64,000 nucleotides of DNA, from NCBI RefSeq assembly GCF_000471905.2, contig NW_006497023.1, positions 1,349,380 through 1,413,379 of the forward strand, read 5' to 3'. Below, in pieces: positions 53,831 through 64,000 of this stretch. Under the pieces are notes generated by a model. It did no database searches and was not told the DNA's origin. It worked only from the letters and a program-made list of their open reading frames with translations. Numbering within the stretch: the stretch's first letter is position 1; each line of letters begins with the position of its first letter. The position numbers and the translations under genes are program-made. The DNA is from Amborella trichopoda (lineage: Eukaryota; Streptophyta; Magnoliopsida; Amborellales; Amborellaceae).

Positions 53831-56800
53831 ATGGCTAGGCCCTCTCACAAGATCCCTAACATGAAGAAGCTTCCGAGGGGAGGAGAGGTCGGAACTAGTG
53901 AATTTAGTGGTGAGAATCTAGCGAGGGGCGAGCTTATTTAGCTTATTGATGCATTGTGCAAGCCAGAGTGGCCTCTCAGCGTCACCTTTGTTATTAACCC
54001 CATTTTCTTTGAAGTCCAAAAGGATGATGACGAGAATGTCCATATCGAAGAAGGAGTGGCCCTTCTTCATTGATAGCGTAAGAATGTGTCCTCCAATACC
54101 AATTTACCCACCTTGGGGAAGAGAATGGTGAAGACCCAGGGGATGATGTGGTCTTCATCTGGTCCCTAAGTGCATGGGGAGCACCAATATTTGAAAGGAT
54201 ATTCTTCCTAGACAGTCCAAGTGTTGGGGTCATTCCAAGACATTCTTGAACGTGCTTACTTGCTAGCAGCAGTTCAGTGCTCAACTAGTTATAATGATCA
54301 GTGCTCCAATACTGTAAAGGTACTGCTAGAAACATGAAGTCATGTTAGCCACACTTGGCTCCTTGGGCATGGGGAAGCAAGGATCTCTTTATTGGACCTT
54401 CATTTTATTGGCGGCCTTCCATTGATCAGGGTCATGTATGATGAATTCATGCACTAGAACTTGGTCATCTTTGGTGGTGCTCGCCTAGGAGGCGAGGAAC
54501 CACCTGCCAGTCTTCAGAAGAGTTTTGAGATATACCAGTTGCTTCATTCCAAGTCTAGCAACAGTCTGGTAACCTTCACCGATTGGGTGAAATTCGTTTG
54601 CGGGGATTACATTGAGGGTGGTCGAGGCTCTTCAAGAAAGAAGGGGAAGGCAGTTGTTAAGGAGATGCCTTCCATCTATCAACTTGAGACTAGTGACAAC
54701 TCTATCTTCTTGGCCGCTTACCTGGCTTTATTCTTATGAAAATTTGTTATTCCTGGAGGGGCAGATGACATTGGACCAGGCACTCTCTATGTGGCTTATG
54801 ATATGATGAGGGGGCACTAATATGCTCTCGCTCAACCAGTCTTATGCAATAACTACCATGGACTGGGAGCTATCTCCAAGGGGAAGGCCTACAAAGGGAA
54901 AGAAGGGGGTAATGGCTTTTGTTGGGGGAGAATCCTTTCCTGAAGTTTCTAAGACTCCATTCTGCATTCATTATGTGTATGGGTGGCTAGGGGCCTATTT
55001 CCCTTCCACCTATGTCAGGAGTCAGGGCTCGGGGGAAAACATATACCGCTTTTTTATGAGTATTTATAGTCAAAAGGCTATCTTTCATAGCCCAGGGGAG
55101 GCTCAGAGCTTTTTTGGGCATGATTCCTCAAATATGCGACGGGTCCCATTTCCAGTCAGGAGCTTTACCGACCAAGCTTTCGTTGATGAACTGGGGAAGG
55201 AATTGGATGGCGCTCCGATAATTATCAGGGAGCTCATGTTCATTTTGAGCATTAAAGGGGGGGTTTGCCCTATCAGACCTCGAACTGTGCCAGACTGGAA
55301 GGGTACTTCCCTCATCGCTTCACCCGTCAGCATAGGCTTGAACAGAGCTACCCTTTCTCTGTGTTTTCGAGAAACGCCATGGTAGAGTGAACACCGGGAA
55401 GAAGAAAGAGCTTGAAACTCTTCAAGAATGTTGGTTACCAGAGCATGTACGGTCTGCATGGTCCACCTGTTTGGAGGCGACAGAGATTAGCAAGTATGTT
55501 CTTTCCCACTTTGGCAGAAGGGTCCAGGTAACTGGGGCCTATGCATGCTGGTGGAAGCTTACAAGCTCAAGCTATTGGGACGCTGATCACCTCTGGAAAG
55601 GGGAAAACGGAAATTGACATTAAGAGGTTAGAGAGAGGAGAATTGTCAATTCTCCTACCCTTAGCGAGGTTATTGAGTTGGGGTACCCATGGAATTGGCA
55701 GACTCTTGGGGTCCCATGACGGATAGCAGCAGACTACACTTTGCTGCAATTTCTTGCCATGAAGAAGATGACCGGGAGAATCTTTGATAAAATCAGCTCT
55801 GTCTTTGAATGGAAGGAGGGCCAAATGGTCCCAGGGCATGAGGGACGTATAGTCCAGGACTTGAACGCATTGATCGGGAGTGGTCCTCACAGTAGACTTG
55901 CTGCTGGACCTTCTCAAGGAGGGAATTCCAAGCAATTCCTCCTCTTCAAGTAGGAGGGAAGAAAAGGAAATGCTCTACCCCTACCGGTACTCGTGCACTG
56001 GCTCTGGCTGGTAAACCTGCTCGAAGACGTAGGGGTGCAAAACTTCCTGTGATTTTGGAATTAGGAAGTAGTTCTTCCTCTTCTGATTCATTAGCTGCTC
56101 CTTCAGTGTAACCTTCTACACTTTCTCGATCATCTTCTGCCTCTCCTGAACCATTTTATCCTTCTTCAGAGACTAAAGTCGATGAATTCGGCCCTTCTGA
56201 GCCTATTATTATCACTGATCGAGAGGTTACTCCAGAACTTGGGGTGGTGTCTCTAGGTCCATGGGGGATTCCTGAGTCAGATCCAATTCCAATGGAGGAC
56301 AATGAGGCTGAAGACCTTGCAATTGTTGCCTCATGAGAGGAACCTATCACTGACATGACCTCCGCCCTCAGGAAATTATTGCCCTGACTGAGACAGGGGC
56401 CGCAGTAATGGGTAATGAGGGCGCATTTATCTTTCTTGAGGAGAGGCCTATGGTTAGCAAGGTTGTTGGGCATCAAGAGAGTACAAGTCAGGGAGATGAA
56501 GGGGTTGAGCTTTTTGTTGCCAAGGATGCAGACCAAGTGAAAGCGGCCAAAACTGAGCCTAAAGCGGTGACTTTAGAAGATGAAGGTCAAAGGGAAAAGG
56601 TGGCCACTGAGGTTGCCGAAACTGAAGTGACAGTTTAGGAGAGTGGGGAACAATAAAGAGATGCTGGCCTTGAACTTGTTGAAGTTATAACAGAGATTGA
56701 GAGACAAGGGGAGGGGATCGCTTTTGAATCTATGGTGCAGGAGGCTTTGGGATTTACATTTGCTTTAGAAGAGCAAGTGACTCATATGGTTGTCGTTCCT

Positions 56801-57504
56801 TCGAGACCAACCCCAGAAACGGAAGTTCCTTCAGTGGTGGTGGACCGAGAAGTATCATCCGGACCAATTTTCAATGGAATTTTTAGGATGATTGAGAGCA
56901 TGCTCCTTGTAAGTCTTCAGGGTCTAAGGGAGCTGCCTCTTACTGAGCTGGGCGAAGCAATAGTCAAACTAAAGGAGTTTGTTGTTGCGACCAGCATTTT
57001 GGGGGACGCATCAGTAGTCCTCTCTCATTTTCATGCTACTTTAGATAAGCTGGAGAGCTTGAGGTTACATCATGAGGCTAAGACCAACAGGCTGGCTTCC
57101 TTGTAGACGTCAATCTCGCGTCGTCATGAGGGAATAGATGCTTGCACTCAGAAGAAGGCCACTATGGTTGCTGGTCAGCTCGACCTCAAGATGGAGGGGA
57201 GAACTTGTTTCAACAAGATGCTTGGAATAAGGGAGGACATGCAAAAGTTAAGACAAGAATTTCGTGATCTTCAAAAGGAGATGATTCAGAGAAGGGCTTT
57301 GAATACTTCTCTGGCCGAGGATCTATCAGAACTCACTCGCACCATTGAATCAGAAACTGCTTACATGGAGCAAGAAACTCGAATGGTGGTTGGGCTGAAG
57401 GAGCGTTTCTAGCATGCCGAGGATTTTTCCACCGCATCTAAGGCAGAGATTAATAAGATCATTGATCGTTTTTTAGAGTGTCCTTCCTTTATCAGTACTT
57501 GTTA
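53831..57504 (+). pseudogene. ORF antisense to Q1: plant-mobile-domain-like protein with coiled-coil tail (broken)
   Basis: Runs opposite to the Q gag-protease. ATG 53831 opens MARPSHKIPNMKKLPRGGEV. The core fits a plant mobile domain: IFLAAYLALFL (54701-54733), FCIHYVYGWLGAYFPSTY (about 54960-55013), RELMFILSIKGGVCPIRP (about 55230-55283). A low-complexity Ser- and Glu-rich stretch follows (55950-56720). The tail (57020-57480) is heptad-like: LESLRLHHEAKTNRL, DMQKLRQEFRDLQKEMIQRR, TYMEQET-like, ending FLECPSFISTC and stop at 57502-57504. About 1220 codons with at least six stops or frameshifts. Plant mobile domains are known in host genes and as extra ORFs of plant Ty3/gypsy elements, often antisense; their role is unclear. 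Confidence 0.6.
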
Positions 57505-58559
57505 AAATTTGACTTTATGAATGAAGTACTTCTCTTTCCCTTCTGGCTGATTTTGCTGCATAATTTCATTCTTCTTTCACTTTGTTGCATCTCATTTTGA
57601 CTCGTTTTGGGCTTGAACGCCTCTCAAAATGTTTATTGTCGCAAGGGGCTAATACCTTAGGCCTTGTCTAGTCTTGTGACAAGCTACTGTGGCTTTAATG
57701 ACTTCAAATGGGGGAGCAATTGCTTCTTCTCTCCTTAATGTTTGATTGGCCAAGGGCTCATAATTCATTTTCCTCGTCATTTGATGAGCTTGCTCACTAT
57801 AAATAGTCCAATTAGGAGGGGCTTGGGCCTCCATTCGAGGTGCATTTACTTAGCACTCGGTCTCAAGCATGAACTCCTTCAGATGTTTTGAGGCGATACG
57901 CATAACCTCCAATTGGTTCGGGAGACTACGAACTTCGTTTCTTAACTCAGGGGATCTTGTTCTTGGGGGTGGGAAGGTTGTCCTTTCTCAAACTGCTCTC
58001 CTCCCACAAAACTAGGGAAGTGCAGAACTTGTGGTTGACTACTAATCTGAGCTGCTCTGCAGTGGGACGAGGAGCATCCTCTATGCTTATAGCAATCGGG
58101 TTTTGAAAAATCTTTTGCGGTGGTTGGCACGCCACTTCTGCTTTCAAGAGTGCAATAGGGACATGCAAGACTTTTTAATGGTCTGGCGTGTAGGTGACCT
58201 TTGGAGCTGAGAATTCTATCCCCATGACCTACTCAATCTCGGGAGTGAACCCTTGTTCATCTTCTAGTAAAGGTGGCTCTAGACTGGAAGCAGAAGGGGA
58301 AACTTCATCCTTAAGCGAGGATGGAGTTTCTTCAGGGGTAGTGAATAGCATTCTAGGATGAAGGGGAGTCAGAGGGAGAATTTTTGCCTATCTTTCCTCT
58401 TCTTTGAACATGTCCACCAGTGTTCGCGCGATGTCCTCAACATGTTCATGGGATGAAGGTTCTGTCTTTCTTACAGACTTGTAGTCACCAGCATTTGGCT
58501 TTTGGGATGACACCGAATCTATGAAGTAATATATAGCATCAAGACAGTAAGCTTCGACG
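57505..58559 (-). pseudogene. Q1 region downstream of the protease (degenerate)
   Basis: On the minus strand, short fragments (58168-57947, 57834-57649: NWTIYSEQAHQMTRKMNYEP) form the remains of the polyprotein after the protease. No RT, RNase H or integrase motif is found before the antisense gene starts at 57504, so Q1 has lost most of pol. Confidence 0.5.
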
Positions 58560-58995
58560 ACAGGAAATGGTCATTTTTTGGCATAGACCGTATGTTGTCT
58601 CCCATCTCAACTATACTTGAAGCATTGGTGCAACGTGGACGGAATCACCCCAGATCATGGAGCCACTGGCAGTCGAGCAGGATGTTGTAGGAGATGTCTG
58701 TGTCGATGACATAAAACTGAGCGTAGTCATTTAGTTCATCAATCTTGAGATGAGGCGGACAATGTCAGCCAGCTTCTCTTCTGACTAGTTGAATCCCTGA
58801 ACTGTGATATGCGTAGGAGTGAGATCTTCAGAACCTAACCCCAACCGAGTAAGGATTCTCTTTGGGATAAGGTTGACTGCTAACCCTCCATCCAACATAA
58901 TTCGGTTGATGGGGTATGCATGCAATTCCCCCGTCACAAAGAGAGGGCGATTGTGAAATTTTTCTCCCTATTGCAGATCATCCTCTGAGAAGGTG
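58560..58995 (-). pseudogene. Q1 aspartic protease
   Basis: On the minus strand: LFVTGELHAYPINRIMLDGG, with the catalytic D-(S/T)-G position reading D-G-G, then LAVNLIPKRILTRLGLGSED and THITVQGFN (58950-58790). After a frameshift FYVIDTDISYNILLDCQWLH (about 58725-58665) corresponds to the protease C-terminal half, followed by STLHQCFKY. This is the standard plant gypsy protease, with one stop at about 58786 and one frame break. It follows gag and precedes lost pol sequence. Confidence 0.75.
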
Positions 58996-60933
58996 ATCGA
59001 CATACATCCACCCAAAAGCGATGGTTCCACTTCAATGGGTTCCACTTCTGTCTCATATACCTCTGGATTGGAAAGAGCCTGGATCAAAGCTATACGATAT
59101 TCCCTTGAGAGAATGAGAGCATCATAGATGCTAAGAAGGGCTGAAAGTTTCCTTAAGTGCCCCATCACATCATACTTCACCTTTTCCTCGTCAGCTTTTT
59201 GTGTTTTTGGCCCTGCCGTTGGTTTGGGTTGAGGAGCTGGTTTAGGTGGAGGAGGTTTGCTTCGCCCAGCTGGCTAATTTGATTGCACAGCCAACTTGGT
59301 TTAGGTGAGGGAGGTTTGAGGTTGAGGCTTAGGAGGTGATTGGCTATATGAGACCAGCGGCCTTTCAGGGAATTGGAGAATGGGTGGATTGTCCCAGGTA
59401 CTTGAGCGAGGGAGGAGTCTAGGGAGCTGAAGGATGGATGTATTGTTTGAAGTATTGGGGTGAGGGAGAATTAGTGGACCAGGAAACTTCAAGGTGCCTG
59501 GCTTCTGAGGTGGAGGTTGCAACGTTTTCCGAGATCTGAGGCTCATTTGCCCTGTGCTGGGTGATGCTTATGACATTTGCGCTGCGTGACAGACTTCCTG
59601 AGAATAGAAGCTCTGCCCCCTTAATTCTCTCAATCTCTGCTCAAAGTTGGGCTCAAGGGGCCACTGGGGCTTCTTTGGTTTTGACCTCTTATGCTTCTTT
59701 GTGGGGGATGGATCTGCTTTGTCTTGAGCTACTAGGTCGTCAGCAACTGTTAAGAATCATGTTGCCTGAGCTAACGTCTTTTTCAATCGCCTCAGGTGCA
59801 TCTGGCTTATGTTGGTTCCTTCAAGTTCTCTGTCAAGAGCCTCAAAGTCCGGACATCTCAAGGTTGTACCTGTAGTAGACATAGAAGAGGAAGGATGAGA
59901 AGCATAAGAAGAAGAAAGAGAAGGGTCAGTAAGGGAGGGACTTTTAAGTTCGTTCCCCTTATCAGACTGATCTGGGTAGCTTTTTGTGCCATCACCAGAG
60001 TTGGACATGTGCAAGGAATCTATTAGGTCTTTCCCTTGCTTAGACTGTTGGGGAGTGCTTTTAAGGTCGTCACCCTCATTGGATGTGCTCCAAGGAGAAT
60101 ATGGTTTGGGGATGTCCTTTTGATGGGATGAGGAAGGAAGGATGATCGCGCCGGGGATAAAGTCTAGTAAAGTTGGTAATGGGGAAAGAGGCCTGAGAAA
60201 TTCCAGCTCGACTGACGGTTGAGCCATCTTGTTTCTCTGGCGAGCAGCCCTTGGTGCTCGTCTCCTTCTGGTTTTCTGTGGTGGTGCTTGACTCGTCTCG
60301 GTAAGCTTATGAACAACCCTAGCTTGGCAGACTACTTCTCGCTTTAAGGACTTGAGTCTACTTCACCCGTGGTAGACTCTCCATGGTTGGGAAGTTGAGG
60401 GTTCAGTAGGGTCTGAGTCATCTTTACTTGTGTCAGGAGGTCCTCTTGCACCAGTGGAGCAGTGATTTGGGGATATCCTTCTGGAGCGTTACAAGCTTCT
60501 TGGCATCCATGTATGTTCTTTGCAATTATATCATGGAAACTGGAGCATTCGATGAGGTCATGGCCCCATAGCTGATGGTAAGGGTACCAATGGTTCTCAG
60601 TTCCCTGAGCAAGGCGCTTGGGTTGCCTCACTGGCTTTGGTGCGATGAGGACTTCTTATAGCATCATAATGAACAAGGTACACAGGAGATCGGGTGCTTC
60701 ATCGTCCTCGTGGACTGTCACTATGTGAGAGGCCTCTATTGCCCCGAATACCTTCTTGAGCTCTTTGAGCTTTATCTGACCCTTCTGGATTAGAGCTTCG
60801 ATAATGTTTTTTAACATGTAACAGTTGTCGGTGGGGTGATTTATCCTCTGATGATATGCCCAGCAATTCGCATGACTATCGAGTCCAGCTTGATCATGGA
60901 ACTTGGTCTTTGGGAGCTCGATCATGTTCTGTT
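58996..60933 (-). pseudogene. Q1 gag C-terminal and gag-protease linker
   Basis: Zinc-knuckle-like segments CWAYHQRINHPTDNCYMLKN (60863-60804) and WYPYHQLWGHDLIECSSF (about 60590-60540), each followed by an I-x-A-helix typical of plant gypsy gag. A proline- and serine-rich linker (60227-59757, 59546-59301) leads to the pre-protease segment LSALLSIYDALILSREYRIA (59150-59090) and SITFSEDDLQ. Frames shift at least five times. Confidence 0.75.
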
Positions 60934-63613
60934 CAAGTAATTATCGAAGTAGTGAAGGGACCCATTCCTTTTCAAAAGAGTAAACTTTATTCTTATGTCT
61001 TGTCCAATAATCATCCCAATTAAGGTTCGCTGGTGGGGCATGGTTGTATGACTGTTGTTGTTTGCCTGTCTGAGGTGCTTTTGTTGTGTTTACCCCTTTG
61101 GTGAGGTCCAAAGTTTGGAAGGAAGCTTTCTTTGGATCGCTTACGATGACGACCGCACTGATCACCCATTTTTGTTGGTTGCCCCAGTTAGTCCGAGCGT
61201 CACCATTACCCCGGTTGTTCCCTGAGATTGCAAGCTATTGTCGTGACGCTCCATGGTGATGTGATAGACTTTCTATGCGGACCAACTTTGAGATAAGTTC
61301 TGACATGGAGGTCGGATTGGAGGCCTCAACATGTAGAGCAATTTCGCACATAAGTTTGAACTGCTTCCTTCTCAGGCATAGGATTGGGATGGCGAGCGGC
61401 CAAATTTCTCCACCTTGATATGAATTGATCCACCGGCTCATCGAGAGCTTGGGTTAAAGTGAGAAGCTCGATGGTATGAACCTCTCTCTCGACCTCATAG
61501 AAGTGTTGGTGGAACAGTTTCTCCATTTCCTCCAAGTTATATACTGAGTTTGGGGAAAGTTGAGCATACCACTGAAAAGCTGGGCCATCAAGTGTTTCAA
61601 CAAACTGACGGAGAAGAAGTCTCCCATCAACCGATGTCTCTCGACACGCTGCTTGGAAGTGGGTGATATGCTGGTTTGGGGATGTGGTTCCATTGATAGG
61701 GGAAATTTTCCATCGAATAGGGGAAATTCCCTTTCTTGTAATCTGAGGGAAACAACATCTAGTCAATGTATGAAGGGTACAACTTTTGATAAGGCGTTGT
61801 ACCCTAGATTCTCGAAATTTGTCTATTCTTTAAGTTATGGGTCACCATAGCATCGATGTCTACCTGTGAGATAGGGTGAGGGACAGAATTGTCCTGTGAG
61901 GCAGAGGGAAGGGGCTTCATTGGAGGTACATCATCTGAGTGATGAAAATTGACCTCTAGTTAGCTGATTGTTGTGCAGCATCTAGGTGATCAATCTTCTC
62001 CATCATTTGTGCGCACCATGTCTTCGAACTTATTCATGCACTCTTCCTGCGTGTCGCGAAGCTCATTTACAACCATTACGCTGACTGTTTCTGCAAGGAG
62101 GTCAGCCTTAGTTGCAGTTGAGGGCTTCCAAGCTTGATGGGTCGCACACAGCAGATAGGTCAGCAAGGGGCAGCATGCCCCGACTTGACTCTAGTCTTGT
62201 ATGCCAATCATGTGAGGACCGGTTCTCAATGGTCTTAGGACCGAGACTGCTGAGTGGCTAGGTCATCTTCTACAACACTAACCACAGTGCAGGGTTCATG
62301 GACTTCTTCTTCAGGCTTTGTCATCTGAAGAGGGTAGAAAGCGTTCAGGTGAAGAGGGTCACCAGAGCTAGTTGCCCCGACCATCGTGGTTGCTTCCCTA
62401 GTTAGAATTTGCAGCCCCCTATCGCGTTGGCTTTGAGGTTTTGATGGACCTTATGTCAGAACTGTAATCGAGGTTGCAGCTGGCCGGCCTTTCTGGCGCA
62501 AGAAAAAGTTGTTTCTATTTAGTGAAGGAATGGGTGTGGGTCAGGAATCGGGGTCATCCTGAGTCGGGGAGGATGAAGGACTTGATATCCCATCAAGTCC
62601 TTGCCTCGAGCTCTCTTATGAACTCTAGAGGCATGACCCAGATGATGAGGCTGATTCAAGATGGTACTTTTGGGGAAGGTCTTTGAGTACCAAGGTTGGA
62701 GGTGTTTGCTCAAAGAAGGAGGCACAGGCAAAAGCAGGGTTGACTCATGAGGATGCCTGAGTCGAGGGCGAGGGGCTGTTGTGACGACGACACGTGTGCG
62801 CCCCTTGAAGAAGGATCACGAGTGACTTGGGGGTCAACTCGGGCTCGAGCAAGTGGCCTGGCCTTAAGAGGCTGAGAACTGCGAGCAAGTGTTTATAAGA
62901 GAAGTGGAAGCCTACCCCTTATAGGGTGCGCTAGTGTGTGCTAAGTAGGAGGATAAGGGGGGCGTCTTTCGTGTACTCCGGTTGGCGCAATGATGGCGTT
63001 GCCCCGACTGGTGAGATGAAAATGCACAACGTGTGCAGGAGCTGGCCTTAGGAGGCCTGTTCCTGGATGTTGACTCGAGGTAACATAAGGGTAGCCCCGA
63101 GGTGTGGCTCGAGTGGATGATCCCCGAGCCTTAGGGTGTGTGCGAGAGGTGGAGGCCTTAAGGTCTCTGCCTCGATGTGTCGAGCCTCTAAGGATAGAGA
63201 CTCGTGGTGTTGCAAGAATGTGGGGGAGAGCCTTGTGGCAACCCACAGAAGCAATGACAACTTGCTTGCCTTTTACAAAAAAGGACTGGGTAGCCTTCCG
63301 ACGTATCTTGGCAATACGGCCGACAAGTGACTTGTAGGTGACAGTGTGCATGCTGTGAGTGGTGGTGTATGTTGCCATCGATGCAGGATTTCTTAGTGGA
63401 AGTTCAACCAGAGCTACGAAATGGGAAGTTAGGGACCTTTAAGTCCCTCCTCACGCCTACCCAGGTTATGACCTGGGAGATAGACCCTAGGTCTTTGCTC
63501 AAAAGAAAGGTTCAGAATGAAGTTAGAGGAACTTGTTCCTGGGGAACACTTGCGAATGCGGGAATCATAAAATCTCCGATTCAGATAAATGGGTTAAGAA
63601 ACCCAGCGGCCAT
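60934..63613 (-). pseudogene. Q1 gag core and N-terminal extension
   Basis: ATG 63613 opens MAAGFLNPFI, parallel to Q2 49743. The N-terminal extension is Thr/Ser/Arg-rich (63378-62941). The gag core (61766-61326) reads SPNQHITHFQAACRETSVDG, RLLLRQFVETLDGPAFQWYA, YNLEEMEKLFHQHFYEVERE and RWRNLAARHPNPMPEKEAVQ, the typical plant gypsy gag core fold wording. A short third part (61319-60934) includes SELISKLVRIES and LNWDDYW. Several frameshifts. The upstream PBS and 5' LTR are absent because another terminus abuts the ATG. Confidence 0.82.
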
Positions 63614-63615
63614 GT

Positions 63616-64000
63616 TGTCACACCCCAAGAATTTACAATACTATTATTCCTGAGATGTGACGGACAAAACATATATACATCTATTGATAGGACAAATTTA
63701 CAGTGGCGAGGTCTTACATAGTAAATAAAGAAAGCTAACACAACAACAGTATCTTCCAAGGTTGATCTTGACTAGCACTCAAAATGAATCCGTAGTTATC
63801 CTGAAAAAATGTTTACCATAGTTTGATGAGTTTGGCTACTCAGTAAGTGATCATCATAATCCTAAAAATAATCATGATTGAAAGATATCAATATTTTCCA
63901 AAATGAGATCTATTAACAGAAATGCATCAATAGTTTCACTTTCAATAAATGCATAAGTAAGTATAATCCGAGTAATTGAAATGCTTATAACACTTTTAAC
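63616..64000 (-). mobile_element. Unrelated LTR terminus abutting Q1 gag
   Basis: TGTCACACCCCAAGAATTTA begins two bases upstream of the Q1 gag ATG. Read on the minus strand the segment ends GGGGTGTGACA and contains TTACTGAGTAGCCAAACTC near 63843-63825, features common in plant chromovirus (Tekay/Del-type) LTRs. Orientation is inferred from that. The element runs off the right edge; no coding sequence is seen. Confidence 0.45.

Noticed and set aside
1-64000. tRNA or rRNA genes, intact host genes
   Set aside because: No cloverleaf, rRNA signature or intron-exon gene structure was recognised by eye; a tRNAscan or gene-prediction run would be decisive.

Overview
The window is TE-dense plant nuclear DNA, most likely from a large, repeat-rich seed-plant genome (pericentromeric or intergenic heterochromatin). 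I find no intact host gene, tRNA, rRNA or bacterial-type feature. Nearly everything is LTR retrotransposon of the Ty3/gypsy superfamily, with pol proteins resembling the plant Tat lineage, all degraded by stops, frameshifts and deletions. One assembly gap (N run) lies at 47008-47679. Homologies between copies were aligned by eye.

The core is a nested stack whose order can be read from 5-bp target-site duplications (TSDs). Element P (+; fragments 4683-8878 and 43360-47799) was split inside its integrase by element M (8879-43359, TSD AGTAC). The 3' LTR of M was split by element N0 (16226-42006, TSD ACTAT/ACTTT). The 3' LTR of N0 was split by element N1 (33274-41275, perfect TSD ATATT). N0, N1 and P belong to one family (LTR starts TGTAG, primer-binding site TGGCRCCCACCGTGGGGC in N0 and N1). 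N0 keeps a degraded gag-PR-Gpatch-RT-RH-INT; N1 has lost everything after the protease; P has lost RNase H.

Left flank (1-4682): minus-strand element R, with RT, RNase H, integrase and pol C-terminus. Directly downstream of its pol stop come an ORF with a 13-residue tandem repeat and a fragment of a plant ARGONAUTE (AGO4-like) N-domain. The same AGO-bearing block recurs in opposite orientation at 10040-11460 inside M.

Right flank (47800-63613): two minus-strand copies of the M-type family (Q1, Q2) arranged head to tail around one shared 3.2-kb LTR (49841-53022). Q1 carries gag and protease, lacks RT/INT, and carries on the opposite strand a 3.7-kb broken ORF with a plant-mobile-domain-like core and a coiled-coil tail (53831-57504). 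A different LTR-like terminus (TGTCACACCCC) begins at 63616.

The most unusual signals are the duplicated AGO fragment, dense arrays of short perfect or near-perfect hairpins in the LTRs and leaders (GGGCGACAC / GTGTCGCCC in the N family, ACAGTCGGTG / CACCGACTGT in the M/Q family), and long ORFs antisense to the retroelement genes in two families.
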